DNA of 64,000 bases, taken from contig QHYS01000023.1 of assembly GCA_003223325.1 (NCBI GenBank), positions 10,500-74,499 on the forward strand. Direction: 5' to 3'. The translations under genes were made by a program, and so were the position numbers. The notes below the pieces were generated by a model that was given only the letters and a program-made list of their open reading frames with translations, ran no database searches and was not told where the DNA came from. How positions within the stretch are numbered: position 1 is the stretch's first letter; each line of letters opens with the position of its first letter. Below are positions 43,246-52,766 of this stretch, in pieces. This stretch comes from Acidobacteriota bacterium (GTDB lineage: Bacteria; Acidobacteriota; Terriglobia; Acidiferrales; UBA7541).

Positions 43246-44499
43246 ATGCGCGCTCGTTCACGTCGTATTACTGCTTGCTTGTTATTTTGCCTCGCCGTTT
43301 CGCTGCCTGCCATCGTTCACGCACAGTCCTCCGCACAGGTGCCCGCGCTGCTGCGTATCGAGCCGTTGCCGTCTCCCGCCGGGGCAAACAGCTCTGAGCC
43401 CCAACTCACCTCGCAGGGCGGCCACGTCATTTTGAGCTGGCTCGAAGTCAGCGGAGAGCGCGCGATCCTGAAATTCGCTGAGCGCACAGCGTCGGGCTGG
43501 TCCAATGCGCAGACCGTTGCCTCCGGGACTCACTTCTTTGTCAACTCCTTCGATGTCCCGTCGGTGCACGCGCTCTCGGATGGAGCGCTCGCGGCGCATT
43601 GGGAGGAAAGACTGGGAGCGGATGAGGATTCCGACGCCTCGAAGGTGATGCTGTCATGGTCCAAAGACCAGGGTCACACGTGGTCTCGCCCGGTGACTCC
43701 GCACCACGACGGCACCAACACCGAGCACGGATTTGCGTCGCTATTCGAGGCTCCCGAGGCCGGCCTCGGTCTGGTGTGGATCGACGCCCGCGCCACAAAT
43801 CCTGACACCGAGTCCGGAGACATGAGTCTCCGCGCGTCGGTGTATGATGCTGCCGGCAAGCAGCTTCACGAAATGGTGGTGAATTCGCGCGTGTGCGAGT
43901 GCTGTTCGACTTCCGCGGCGGAAACAGCCGAAGGCGTGATTGTGGCCTTCCGAAACCGCAGTGCCACAGAAGTGCGGGATATTTATGTGACGCGCTTTGC
44001 CCATGGCCGCTGGAGTGCGCCGGCCATCGTCCATGCCGACGGCTGGACGATCGATGCCTGCCCGATCAACGGCCCCTCGATCAGCGCCCGAGGGCGCGAC
44101 GTCGCCGTCGCCTGGTTCATGGCCAAGAACGACCAGGGCCGCGCGTTTGTCGCCTTTTCGCATGACGCCGGCCGCACCTTCGGTGCGCCCGTTCGCGTCG
44201 ATGACGCCGGTTCGCTCGGCCGCCTCGGTGTCCAATTACTCGATGACGCATCAGCCGCGGTCATTTGGATCGAAAAGTCGAGCCAGCACTCCCAATTGCG
44301 GGTGCGCATCATTAAACCGGCGGGAACGCGGTCCAACCCCGTGACCATCGCCGATACCGAGGGTAGCCGGTATCCGCGCGTCGTGCGCGATCGCGACGAG
44401 CTTCTGTTTTCCTGGACGGACACCGACAAGGGCTCGTCCCAGGTGCGCACCTCCCGCGCCCGCCTCGTCTCCCAGGCTGTTGCTGGCATCGCGCGCTAG
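43246..44499 (+). CDS. Exported sialidase-like beta-propeller protein
   Basis: A 417-residue secreted protein with signal peptide ACLLFCLAVSLPAIVHA. BNR/Asp-box-like turns are visible (SKDQGHTWSRP, SHDAGRTFGAPV), placed about 170 residues apart, and repeated strand pairs of the form V-L-W-D-----I-V-R. This fits a sialidase-superfamily propeller; the sialidase arginine triad is not evident. GAGGCG precedes ATG 43246. Substrate unknown. Confidence 0.8.
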   Translation: MRARSRRITACLLFCLAVSLPAIVHAQSSAQVPALLRIEPLPSPAGANSSEPQLTSQGGHVILSWLEVSGERAILKFAERTASGWSNAQTVASGTHFFVNSFDVPSVHALSDGALAAHWEERLGADEDSDASKVMLSWSKDQGHTWSRPVTPHHDGTNTEHGFASLFEAPEAGLGLVWIDARATNPDTESGDMSLRASVYDAAGKQLHEMVVNSRVCECCSTSAAETAEGVIVAFRNRSATEVRDIYVTRFAHGRWSAPAIVHADGWTIDACPINGPSISARGRDVAVAWFMAKNDQGRAFVAFSHDAGRTFGAPVRVDDAGSLGRLGVQLLDDASAAVIWIEKSSQHSQLRVRIIKPAGTRSNPVTIADTEGSRYPRVVRDRDELLFSWTDTDKGSSQVRTSRARLVSQAVAGIAR

Positions 44500-44699
44500 C
44501 AACGCCCGCAGAGCATCGCGGGCGTGCGCAGCAGGGAACTGCGCAAACCGCCGCAACTGTTTATTTTGAGCCAGTGGCAAGAGAGCCAAAATAGCGCTTG
44601 CCCATCAAGCTTCATCTCAATCTCGTGCGCTTATCGTCCCGCCAAACGCCAATGAAAGGTCCCGCCAGCTCATGCCGGACCCTCACCGTCGGGCGCCAG

Positions 44700-45839
44700 A
44701 TGCGAATGAAGATGCGAATCATGATGATGGCTTGCGTGCCTCTCGTCGCGTTCCTGTGTGTCCACGTTCATGCGCAAACGCTGACCGCGCGCCTCGACGC
44801 CCTGCTGGACGACTGGAAACAAAAGGACGCGCCGGGAATGGCCGCCGTGCTCATCCGCAACGGGCGGATCGAGTACCGCAGGGTTTTCGGGCTCGCTGAT
44901 CTCCATGCCCGCACCCCCATCACGCCTAACACGCAATTCCTTCTGGCCTCCATTACAAAACAGTTCACGGCCATGGCCATCATGATCCTTAGCGAACGGC
45001 ATAAGTTGCAATTCGACGATACCCTCGCCAAGTTTTGCCCGGAGTTTCCCGACTATGCCAAGACCATCACCATCCGCCACTTGCTGAACCACACTGCGGG
45101 CCTCACCCAATACCAGGAGCTTCTGGTCGGTAAGCCCGACGAGAACTACTTTCGGTCCTCGAAGAGTCCGCCCGCGGCCCACGAATTTACCGCCTCGGAA
45201 GCACTTCAAGTCCTCAGCCGCCAGCAGAAACTACGCTTTCCCCCAGGCGAAAAGTTTGAATATAGCGATTCGGCTTACGTCGTGCTCGGCCAGATTATCG
45301 AGCGCGTTACCGGCGAGCGTTACGCCGAGTTTCTGAAGGAGACGATCTTCGATCCCCTCGAAATGCGCGGCACGTTCGTCGTTGACGAGCGCAAGCAAAA
45401 GGTGCCCCGCCTCGCGTTAGGGTACGCGAGACGCAACGGCCTTTGGCAAGACATTACCTACAGCCCTGAAAACTCCATCTATGGTGAGGACGGCATCTAT
45501 AGCACGGTCAATGACCTCTACAAGTGGGACCAGGCCCTGTACACCGAACGTCTGGTCAGCCGCTCCACACTCGAGATGGCCTTTACTCCCGGCCGCACCA
45601 ACGATGGCAAAGAAATTACCACGGACATATTGCCGCGCCCGAACTCTTACGGATTTGGTTGGTTCATCAGCTCGTTACACGGCGAAAAAGATGTGGAGCA
45701 CAGTGGAGGCTGGTCGGGCTATGCCACGCACATTCTGCGCGTGCCCAGCCGCCGGGTCACGATAATTGTCCTTACGAACTCATCGAATGGCGACGTGCCC
45801 GAGATCGCCCAGCAAATGGTCGAAATCGCCCCACGTTGA
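44700..45839 (+). CDS. Serine hydrolase, class C beta-lactamase/DD-peptidase fold
   Basis: A 379-residue exported enzyme. Signal segment MMMACVPLVAFLCVHVHAQ. Catalytic SxxK in LLASITKQF, YSD in EKFEYSDSAYVVLG, and HSGGWSG near the C-terminus in place of KTG. The PF00144 family includes esterases, D-aminopeptidases and PBP4*-like proteins; real beta-lactamase activity is unlikely to be its role. The frame is open from 44598 but the signal peptide starts at the ATG cluster 44700-44712. Confidence 0.9.
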   Translation: MRMKMRIMMMACVPLVAFLCVHVHAQTLTARLDALLDDWKQKDAPGMAAVLIRNGRIEYRRVFGLADLHARTPITPNTQFLLASITKQFTAMAIMILSERHKLQFDDTLAKFCPEFPDYAKTITIRHLLNHTAGLTQYQELLVGKPDENYFRSSKSPPAAHEFTASEALQVLSRQQKLRFPPGEKFEYSDSAYVVLGQIIERVTGERYAEFLKETIFDPLEMRGTFVVDERKQKVPRLALGYARRNGLWQDITYSPENSIYGEDGIYSTVNDLYKWDQALYTERLVSRSTLEMAFTPGRTNDGKEITTDILPRPNSYGFGWFISSLHGEKDVEHSGGWSGYATHILRVPSRRVTIIVLTNSSNGDVPEIAQQMVEIAPR

Positions 45840-45875
45840 CGGCCCTTCACTTCGTGTCCTCTGTGCCTCCGCGAC

Positions 45876-45911
45876 CACGACAGGCCGGCCGCTGCCGGTC
45901 GGCCTGTCGTG
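45876..45911. terminator. Strong 12-bp hairpin after the serine hydrolase gene
   Basis: CACGACAGGCCG and CGGCCTGTCGTG pair perfectly around a 12-nt GC-rich loop, 37 bp after the stop. No T-run follows, so it is terminator-like only. Confidence 0.5.
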
Positions 45912-46024
45912 AAATACCCGCGTGTTACCTGATTGTGTAGCTGTACGGGAAGGCCGTCAGCTCTGGAGATTGGCGGCGCCTATTTAAAGTCCCGCCAAAG
46001 TGCCTCTGGCAGTAGAATTTTAGA

Positions 46025-46573
46025 ATGCAGGCGGACATCGACTTCACTTCCGGACACTTGGGTTTGCCGATCACGGCCGGGATCTCGCTGCTGTTTTTCG
46101 TTTGGGCCTTTGCGGCACCGGGCCTCGCGCGCCTTGTGCCGAATGGGAGCAGGCGCCGGCTCGAGGCGAACCGTAGGAACGCTGTGCTCGCGTTTGCCAC
46201 GTCGCACATGGTGCATCTCGGATTTATTCTGGCTTTCACGGCAACGATGACTGGGGCGCAATTCATTCAAACCCACATGTGGGTGGTCGCCATTGTAGGA
46301 GGGGCAGGCTTCGTTTTGATCTACACCCTGGCCTGGAAGGCCTTTCGCAAGAAGAGCACCATGGCGGGGGACTCTCGCTTCGAGGTTTTTGCTTACTATT
46401 ATGTTTGGTCTATCTTCGCACTGGGCTATGTGGCGGGCGCGTTCAGGGCGCGATTTTATGTTGCCCTAGCTTTTGTTGTGTTTGCTGCGCTGCTGCTGCG
46501 ATCACCGGAAGACGGCAGTCACGAAAGCTCGCCGGCGTATAACCTGACTAGAGTCTGGCCTGCCTTGGGCTGA
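46025..46573 (+). CDS. Integral membrane protein, function unknown
   Basis: A 182-residue protein with five hydrophobic segments (ITAGISLLFFVWAFAAPGLA, VHLGFILAFTATMTGA, MWVVAIVGGAGFVLIYTLA, YYVWSIFALGYVAGAF, FYVALAFVVFAALLL). I recognise no family. Several His residues lie in the second helix region (TSHMVHLG). No good ribosome-binding site is seen before the ATG. Confidence 0.65.
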   Translation: MQADIDFTSGHLGLPITAGISLLFFVWAFAAPGLARLVPNGSRRRLEANRRNAVLAFATSHMVHLGFILAFTATMTGAQFIQTHMWVVAIVGGAGFVLIYTLAWKAFRKKSTMAGDSRFEVFAYYYVWSIFALGYVAGAFRARFYVALAFVVFAALLLRSPEDGSHESSPAYNLTRVWPALG

Positions 46574-46583
46574 GCGCCATCCG

Positions 46584-46600
46584 GACCCGCAAGGCGGGTC
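46584..46600. terminator. Short hairpin between the membrane protein and NHL genes
   Basis: GACCCGC-AAG-GCGGGTC, a perfect 7-bp stem 11 nt after the stop of the membrane protein gene. No T-run. Confidence 0.35.
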
Positions 46601-46696
46601 TCCAGCGCGTGCAGCGCGCGCCGCTCTTGCGCGTGTTGGGGTGGAAGACGTGCTAGAATGCGCGCAATCGGGCTCGATTCATTCCGGAGGCGAAAG

Positions 46697-47840
46697 ATGA
46701 AAAAGCGCACTGGCATCGCGTGGAACACCATATTTGTGCTCGCCGGCGGAGTCCTTTGTATCGGACTGCTCGCCAGCGGACTGAGCTTATTTTTTGGCGG
46801 ATCGCTCGCGCACGCGCAAAAGGCGCGGGGCGCATCATCGCAAAGCCGTGTGGGCGGCGAGGATGAGACCGGCCCCTACGATGTAGCTACCGGCTGGCCG
46901 CAGCCGCTCGGTCACCCAGGATGGATCTGGGGCTCGCAGGGCGGCGTGTTCGCCGAGACTCCCGATCGCATTTACATCGCCAACCGCGGCGAGCTTCCCA
47001 TTCCCGAAAAAGCGCCGGAAGGCTACACCGGAGGCTACGGCGCCTTCGGACAACCGGCTACGCAAGGCAAGCCGCGAATGCAGCACTGCATTCTTGTAGT
47101 GGACGGCAACGGCAAGCTGCTAGAGGACTGGACGCAATGGGATCATCTCTTCGAGGGCAAAACACGTCTGGGTAGTGGACGACATGGTGCAGCAAGTCTT
47201 TGAGTTCACGCATGATGGCAAGCAGCTTGTGCTGACACTCGGTGAGCGCCTGAAGCAAGGGGAAGATGACAAGCACTTCGGCCGGCCGACGGACATTGCC
47301 TGGCTACCCGACGGCACTTTCTTTATCACCGACGGTTATGTCAATACGCGTGTGGAGAAGTTCGATAAGAATGGCAAATACTTGATGACTTGGGGCACGA
47401 AAGGGAAGGGGCCGGGACAGTTCGACCTGCCGCACTCGATCGATATTGATGCGCAGCGCCGCGTCTACGTCGCCGATCGTTCCAATAGCCGCATCCAGAT
47501 CTTCGACCAAAACGGCAAATATCTGAGCGAGTGGGACAATATCCGCCAGCCCTATCACATCATGATTACCGCCGACCAGCACCTGTGGGTGGCCGACGGC
47601 GTCACCAACAAATTCCTCAAATATGATCTGAATGGCCACCTGCTGTATTCGTGGGGCACGTACGGCTCGTTCCCGGGCGCGTTCTGGGGCGTGCATCAAT
47701 TTTCGGTCGATTCTGCAGGTAATCTCTACGCGGCGGAAACCTTCGGCGGGCGCACGCAGAAGTTCACGCCGAAGCCGGGCACCGATGCGGCGACTTTGAT
47801 CGGGCAGCCGGTGAAGATTACGCAGATTTCTTCGCGGTAA
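46697..47840 (+). pseudogene. Exported NHL-repeat protein disrupted by an internal deletion
   Basis: From ATG 46697 (GGAGG 6 nt upstream) the frame gives a signal anchor (TIFVLAGGVLCIGLLASGLS) and family sequence to LLEDWTQWDHLFEG. The rest, beginning KHVWVVDDMVQQVFEFTHDG and with NHL blades to VKITQISSR, lies in a different frame. Homologues have about 13-16 residues (ending in YDPE) between the two parts, so some 40 bases with a frame change are missing near 47160. The second half alone (47175-47840, 221 codons) would be an incomplete propeller without a signal peptide. Confidence 0.7.
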
Positions 47841-47850
47841 CGAGGAAATC

Positions 47851-47893
47851 GAGGAGAGATTCTTCGGGTGAACCGCCCGCTCGGGAATGACAA
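47851..47893. repeat. Dispersed repeat, copy 7
   Basis: GAGGAGAGATTCTTCGGG at the left and CTCGGGAATGACA at the right, between convergent genes. Confidence 0.5.
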
Positions 47894-47909
47894 CGCGCAG
47901 TCGCGCTAA

Positions 47910-49016
47910 TCAGGGATTGTCGCGCGGGCTTGACGGGGAGGCGGCGGGAGTAGCCCGCGTATTTTGCAATCTCTGCTGGACCTGGTCCCGCTGCTGACGG
48001 ACCTGCGGGGCGAATCGGCCATTCGGCGCCAGCTTCAGGTAGTTGTTCAAGTCGTCGAGCAAAGCGGGAGCATTCCCCAATTGGATGTGAACGTCGGCCA
48101 TGAGCAGAGCCAGCAGAGCATTATCAGGCTCCAGCTTCACGGCGGCTTGAGCATATTGTTCGGCCTCATTGGCGCGCTTGAGACCAAGCAGAGCCTGGGC
48201 CAGCTCCGATTGCGCATGCCAGGACTTGGGATCCAGCTCCACCGCTTTGCGCGCCAGCGGTTCCGCGTCGGCGAAGCGTCTCGCGCTCGAGAAGAGCGCC
48301 GCTAACAAGAAGAGTGCGTCGGGGTAATGTTCCTCGCTGAGATCCATGGATTTGCGCAGGGCCTTTTCGGATTGGGCAGCGTCTTTGTTCCTCATATAGG
48401 CCAAGCCCATCTGCGCATAAGCCTCGTAATAGTCCGGGTAGACTTGGATCGCGCGCTGGAATTGCTTGATGCTTGCTGGATAATCGGACTTTTGGTAGAG
48501 GAGGCTCATGGCCTTGCTCATGGCGTCACGCGCTTTCTGGGGAATAGAAAGCTGGCGCACGGAGACGGTGGGGCCGCCCTCAGCCCCGGCTCCTGGTCCC
48601 ATTCTTCTGAGCCCAACCATTATTCCGAGGATGGGGCCGTCGATCTCGAGATGTTCGCGGTCGTCGTCGTAGCCCGGCTCCTCAAAGACGAGCTCATAGC
48701 TTCCGGGCCGGATGTTATTGAACTGAAAATTCCCGTTGCCGCTGGTGAACGCGGTGGCCAAGACACCTCCGGTAAGCCCCTGCAGGTCCACGCGAACGCC
48801 ATCGATTCGGACATGAGATTGGGCATCCGCGACCACGCCGCTGATACTGAACGAGCGGGCACGGGTGGTTGTGCCCAGACTGCTGTCCATGTCTGGAAAT
48901 GAGGACGGAGATGGGACCGAACGTCTCTGCGCCTCAAGAGGCGGGCAAAAGATAAAGACGGCAACAAGGAGAGGTTTGCTAAGAGAAAAGAGCAGCCCTG
49001 AAACTCGGCGCATCAT
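47910..49016 (-). CDS. Exported TPR protein with carboxypeptidase-regulatory-like domain
   Basis: A 368-residue protein. Signal peptide LLVAVFIFCPPLEAQ; a CarboxypepD-reg-like domain at about 55-125 (SISGVVADAQSHVRIDGVRV, FNNIRPGSYELVF); then about five TPR units from residue 160 (SDYPASIKQFQRAIQVYPDY, YEAYAQMGLAYM, LDPKSWHAQSELAQALLGLK). It is a protein-interaction scaffold outside the cytoplasm. The end is proline/serine-rich. ATG 49016 or the next ATG is the start. Confidence 0.85.
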   Translation of the reverse strand: MMRRVSGLLFSLSKPLLVAVFIFCPPLEAQRRSVPSPSSFPDMDSSLGTTTRARSFSISGVVADAQSHVRIDGVRVDLQGLTGGVLATAFTSGNGNFQFNNIRPGSYELVFEEPGYDDDREHLEIDGPILGIMVGLRRMGPGAGAEGGPTVSVRQLSIPQKARDAMSKAMSLLYQKSDYPASIKQFQRAIQVYPDYYEAYAQMGLAYMRNKDAAQSEKALRKSMDLSEEHYPDALFLLAALFSSARRFADAEPLARKAVELDPKSWHAQSELAQALLGLKRANEAEQYAQAAVKLEPDNALLALLMADVHIQLGNAPALLDDLNNYLKLAPNGRFAPQVRQQRDQVQQRLQNTRATPAASPSSPRDNP

Positions 49017-49348
49017 TCACCCGTCGGACTGGCTAGCAAGGAGTTTACTCTCGGTAGAGTCTTCGATCAATTGGAGAAGCCTCCGAGGTTTGTAAAAAAG
49101 TACGTAGCCGCCGCAGGGCCCGCGGCGGTGTTGCTTCGCCGTAATCGTTTGATTTTTGTGCACCACAGCGCAGCGTTCGGCCGTTTGGCAGTGCCGCGGT
49201 CGCCGCGGTCTTGCTGGGAATCGCGCGGCTGTGATACTTTGCTAAACTACAGAGAAGCAGGCGCTTCGGACGGGGTCGCCAATCCAACGTACGCAGAATC
49301 GGCGCGTGTCGGGACCCCGAGTCCGAGACTGCAGAGGCATACATAACC
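49017..49348. other. Divergent intergenic region, nothing recognised
   Basis: About 330 bp between the TPR gene and tsaC. It contains CCGCCG...CGGCGG around 49110-49130 but no recognisable gene or RNA. Confidence 0.4.
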
Positions 49349-50017
49349 TTGCCGGCTGAGCTGCTGAAAGTTTCAGCGGGAGCCCCGGATAGCACCGCCA
49401 TTCATTATGCCGCCGAGTTCATCAAACGCGGCCGCGTGGTAGCTGTGCCTACAGACACATTCTACGGCCTGGCCGCCGATCCTTTCAATTTGGCGGCCGT
49501 TGAGGAAATTTATCGCGTGAAAGGACGGCCGGAAAACCGCGCCCTTCCGATCCTGGTGAGTTCGATCGAGCAAGCGGCCATCCTGACTCGCGATCTGCCG
49601 CTCAATTTCCTGAGACTGGCGAACAAACTCTGGCCCGGCGCATTGACCATCGTGGTGGAGGCGTCGCACAGCCTTCCGCTCAAAGTCACGGCAAACAAAG
49701 GCCGCGTGGCATTGCGCTGGCCGAACTCGCGCGTGGCCTGCGCCGTCATCGAGCAAGTGGGCTCGCCGATTACGGGGACCAGCGCCAATATCTCCGGCTT
49801 TCCCTCTTGCTCGAATGCGCAGGAACTCATCAAACAACTTGGGGAGCGCTTACCTCTGATCCTGGATGGTGGGGATACGGGCGCCACGGTTTCGTCAACC
49901 ATCGTGAGTTTGGACGGCGACGACTGGACCGTTGTTCGCGAAGGCCAAATATCCGAGGAAGAGATCGCGAAGGCGCTTGCGGATTCCGATTCCGAGGCGG
50001 CGCTCGAGGGTATCTAG
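49349..50017 (+). CDS. tsaC: L-threonylcarbamoyladenylate synthase
   Basis: A 222-residue YrdC/Sua5-type enzyme that makes threonylcarbamoyl-AMP from Thr, bicarbonate and ATP for t6A37 modification of tRNA. Typical segments: VVAVPTDTFYGLAADPFN, KGRPENRALPILVSS, KLWPGALTIVVE, VALRWPNS, SPITGTSANISG and ILDGGDTGATVSSTIV. It has no Sua5 C-terminal domain. The start is TTG 49349. The DUF2007 gene follows after 3 bp. Confidence 0.93.
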   Translation: MPAELLKVSAGAPDSTAIHYAAEFIKRGRVVAVPTDTFYGLAADPFNLAAVEEIYRVKGRPENRALPILVSSIEQAAILTRDLPLNFLRLANKLWPGALTIVVEASHSLPLKVTANKGRVALRWPNSRVACAVIEQVGSPITGTSANISGFPSCSNAQELIKQLGERLPLILDGGDTGATVSSTIVSLDGDDWTVVREGQISEEEIAKALADSDSEAALEGI

Positions 50018-50020
50018 CGC

Positions 50021-50488
50021 ATGGCAGCCGCAGGCTTCGGCTCAAAGCAAGAACGCAATCGGCTGGCGCAATTCTATGCGGTGCTGTCGGACGGCGAATT
50101 GCAGCAACTCGCTCGCGAGGGCGGATCGCTCACCGCAGAGGCCAGGACAGCGCTTGCTGTGGAGATGTCGCGTCGCAAAATGCCGATCGAATCATCGGCG
50201 GAAACCGAAGATTCGATCGCACGGGGCGGGCGCGCGGAGCTGAGGGACCTGCTGACCATTCGGCAATTCCGCGATTTGCCGGAAGCACTGCTGGCCAAAA
50301 GCGTCCTCGAATCGGCCGGCATCGAATGCTTTTTGGGCGATGACAACCTCATCCGCATGGATTGGCTGTGGTCTAACCTGCTTGGCGGAATCAAGCTGCG
50401 CGTGCGGCAAGAGGACGCCCTGGTGGCGTCGCGTTTGCTTGAAGGTGGCGGAGCGTCCCAATCCAACTCGGAAAACCCCGTCAAATAA
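50021..50488 (+). CDS. DUF2007-domain protein
   Basis: A 155-residue protein. The N-terminal half is helical and charged (FYAVLSDGELQQLAREGG). The C-terminal half is the DUF2007 putative signal-transducing domain: TIRQFRDLPEALLAKSVLES, GIECFLGDDN, KLRVRQEDALVASRLL. GAGGG about 10 nt before the ATG lies inside the tsaC gene, so translation is linked. Role unknown. Confidence 0.85.
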   Translation: MAAAGFGSKQERNRLAQFYAVLSDGELQQLAREGGSLTAEARTALAVEMSRRKMPIESSAETEDSIARGGRAELRDLLTIRQFRDLPEALLAKSVLESAGIECFLGDDNLIRMDWLWSNLLGGIKLRVRQEDALVASRLLEGGGASQSNSENPVK

Positions 50489-50675
50489 TCTTCGCTCCGG
50501 CTCGTCGCAACTACAGTCTGGGTACTACCCGTTGTTACCTAGACCTTTCCCGCCGTTAACCTGTGTCATCGCTACAGCGTTATAAGCAATGAAGAGAACA
50601 AACCGAGGAGCCCGAGCGACGCGAGGCGCGCGGTGGCTCGGAAACCGGTTTTGCCCGGCGCACAAGGAGAGAAAT

Positions 50676-51371
50676 ATGATCGGAGCGATGATTTTTGCCA
50701 AAGCGATGCCACTCTTGCAGGCCGTGTCGCCTGAGCTGCAACAAGCCATTCAAGAGGAAGTGCAGCAGGAGCTCAGGCGGGGACGATTCCGGTACGCTGG
50801 CCCACCCTGGAATGGTCCGGGTATAGTCGGCGCGCTCATCCCCATCGCATTTTTCGCCATGATTGTGCTCATTATTTTTGTGATCGCGCGGCGCAGGCAA
50901 GCAGCGCTGCAGGCGCGCGCCGAGTTTCAGAAGCAGATCCTCGACAAATTCAGCTCAGGGAAAGGCGAGGTGCAGGATACCGCGCGCTGGATGCGGGCGC
51001 TGGCGCCAACGCCACTGTCGGCAGAATCACAAAACGAACTGCCGGACCCACGGATTCTGTGGCTGCGCGCCCAGTTGTCCCAGAGGCGGGCCGCAGCCGA
51101 ACGCGTGCAGAAGATTGTGCAGTGGGTGGAGGTAGCGTGTGTCACGGCGGCTTGCCTGGGCCTGGGCATTTGGCTGGCGTGGAGTTGGAACGGAATCGGC
51201 GGTGAAATCGCCGATGGTTTGGGTTGGGCCCTATTTGATGCCTGGCCGGCGTTGTGGAGCAATCTCTACGCGTACGGCCCGGTGAACGCGCCAATTCTGT
51301 TCTCCTCGGCGCTGGCGGCGATTTCTCTGCTGGCGATTGCTGTTGCGTATCCTTTGCTGGTGCGGAAATAA
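50676..51371 (+). CDS. Membrane protein, function unknown
   Basis: A 231-residue protein. N-terminal amphipathic part (LLQAVSPELQQAIQEEVQQE), TM1 ALIPIAFFAMIVLIIFVIA, a charged cytoplasmic loop of about 100 residues (QALQARAEFQKQILDKFSSG), then TM2 VACVTAACLGLGIWLAW and TM3 SSALAAISLLAIAVAYPLLV. AAGGAGAG precedes ATG 50676. The layout resembles acidobacterial membrane proteins linked to signalling, but I cannot name a family. Confidence 0.7.
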   Translation: MIGAMIFAKAMPLLQAVSPELQQAIQEEVQQELRRGRFRYAGPPWNGPGIVGALIPIAFFAMIVLIIFVIARRRQAALQARAEFQKQILDKFSSGKGEVQDTARWMRALAPTPLSAESQNELPDPRILWLRAQLSQRRAAAERVQKIVQWVEVACVTAACLGLGIWLAWSWNGIGGEIADGLGWALFDAWPALWSNLYAYGPVNAPILFSSALAAISLLAIAVAYPLLVRK

Positions 51372-51456
51372 AGAGAGACGCTTCGGGTGTACAGCGTAAC
51401 CCGCGGCCGCACCACTCAAGGACAGGCATCCTAGGCCGCGATGCGACGGCGCGACT

Positions 51457-51795
51457 TCAAGTCTTCGGTGCGGGGGAGGGAGGCACGAAGGAGCCGCAGC
51501 GGCCCTGCATGCCGGCGCGGAATTTGTCGCGTTCCTCCGGCGTCATTTGCGCCCATCGCTCCATCATGCGGCCGCGCCAATGCATGCCTCGGCGCCAGGG
51601 GCCGAGGAATCCGCCCAGGAGCAACCTGCCAAGCACTAGCAGGCCCAAGGCTTGCCAAAAGCTGATCAGGTGCAGCCCAAACACCGCAGGCATGAGCCAA
51701 TTCCACAATTGCATGACCACGAAGCTCAGCACCAGGGCCGCTACGATCGCAAACAAAATGAATCTTGCTGCTCGTGCAACTCGATTTCCTCTCAT
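51457..51795 (-). CDS. Small membrane protein linked to an ECF sigma factor
   Basis: A 112-residue protein with two membrane helices (FILFAIVAALVLSFVVMQLW and SFWQALGLLVLGRLLLGGFLG) and a basic tail MTPEERDKFRAGMQGRCG. It starts 9 nt after the stop of the sigma factor gene, on the same strand. Such pairs are common in Acidobacteria; an anti-sigma or sensing role is inferred from position only. Confidence 0.8.
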   Translation of the reverse strand: MRGNRVARAARFILFAIVAALVLSFVVMQLWNWLMPAVFGLHLISFWQALGLLVLGRLLLGGFLGPWRRGMHWRGRMMERWAQMTPEERDKFRAGMQGRCGSFVPPSPAPKT

Positions 51796-51804
51796 TTTTG
51801 GGCC

Positions 51805-52506
51805 TCACTCTCCTAGAAATTCGTCACGAATCGCCTGCAGCCTGTGGCGCAGGTAAACGACGGCATGGTGCTTGCGCAGCACCATGGCGTTTACGCTCAC
51901 GCGAGCCTCGGCGGCCAGTTCCTTGAAGCTGCGGCCTTCGAGCTCGTGCCCGACGAAGGCGCCGCGCTGCTCCGGAGGCAATTCGTCGAGCGCGTCCTCA
52001 ATTTCGTCGAGGAGCACGCTGCCCGTGTAGGCCGCTTCCGGCCCGGCATCGGGCGACGGCAGCAGGTCCTCGAGGCGCGCCATCGCACCGTCTGCTTCTG
52101 TTCGCGCCTCAGGCAGCGGTTCCGGCTTTTTCTTGCGGAAGAAGTCGGTGATGCGGTTGCGCGCTACGCGAAACAGCCAAGCGCCCGCCTCTTCCACGGG
52201 ATCGAAAAGCCGATAGGCGGCGACGAGCTCGTAGAAGACTTCTTGCAGAATGTCTTCCGCTTCGCCTGGGTCCGGCACGCGCCGGCGAATGAAATTGGCT
52301 AGCCGGGCCCGATAGCGGGAGGAGGCTTCGAGGATGCGCCGGTCGTCTTCGCGTACGTCTCTGTGCGCGACGGCTGCGGCGGCGATGCCGCTGCCCACCA
52401 CGCCGCGCACAAAAGCGGCCTGCGCTGAGGACCCTGGACCGCTGCGGTTCGCAAAAGATAAGGAAGCTACTTTCACGTTGTTTCTCGCGCTCGAAGCTTG
52501 CCTCAC
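51805..52506 (-). CDS. ECF-type RNA polymerase sigma factor
   Basis: A 233-residue protein. Sigma region 2 reads RARLANFIRRRVPDPGEAED, ILQEVFYELVAAYRLFDP, GAWLFRVARNRITDFFRKKK; region 4 reads ALDELPPEQRGAFVGHELEG, SFKELAAEARVSVNAM, LRKHHAVVYLRHRLQ. About 45 extra residues precede region 2, so the real start may lie downstream of GTG 52506. It would direct polymerase to a small regulon and is co-transcribed with the membrane protein that follows. Confidence 0.9.
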   Translation of the reverse strand: MRQASSARNNVKVASLSFANRSGPGSSAQAAFVRGVVGSGIAAAAVAHRDVREDDRRILEASSRYRARLANFIRRRVPDPGEAEDILQEVFYELVAAYRLFDPVEEAGAWLFRVARNRITDFFRKKKPEPLPEARTEADGAMARLEDLLPSPDAGPEAAYTGSVLLDEIEDALDELPPEQRGAFVGHELEGRSFKELAAEARVSVNAMVLRKHHAVVYLRHRLQAIRDEFLGE

Positions 52507-52766
52507 CGTAGCCGCTACAAACGCTCCTAAAAGTGTAGACGAACGAGCGGCGCAAATATTTCCGCATTGTGATCAGATTCTTCGCGCGGTAATTTCGATA
52601 TTAGCAAATTGCGGGGCACCGAAGTTTGATTGCGGTGTCTAACCTGCCAGAGCACGCCGCGGCGAACTCGTATAGACATTTGTCAGGCGGCGAAAGTCAC
52701 CGGCGGATGAGCTCTTCGGCACGAGGACGAATCGAACCGGCTTTGGCCGGGGATGAAGGCACGATC

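Noticed and set aside
44700-45839. Antibiotic-resistance beta-lactamase
   Set aside because: The PF00144 fold with HSGGWSG in place of KTG is typical of esterase or peptidase homologues; resistance is not supported.
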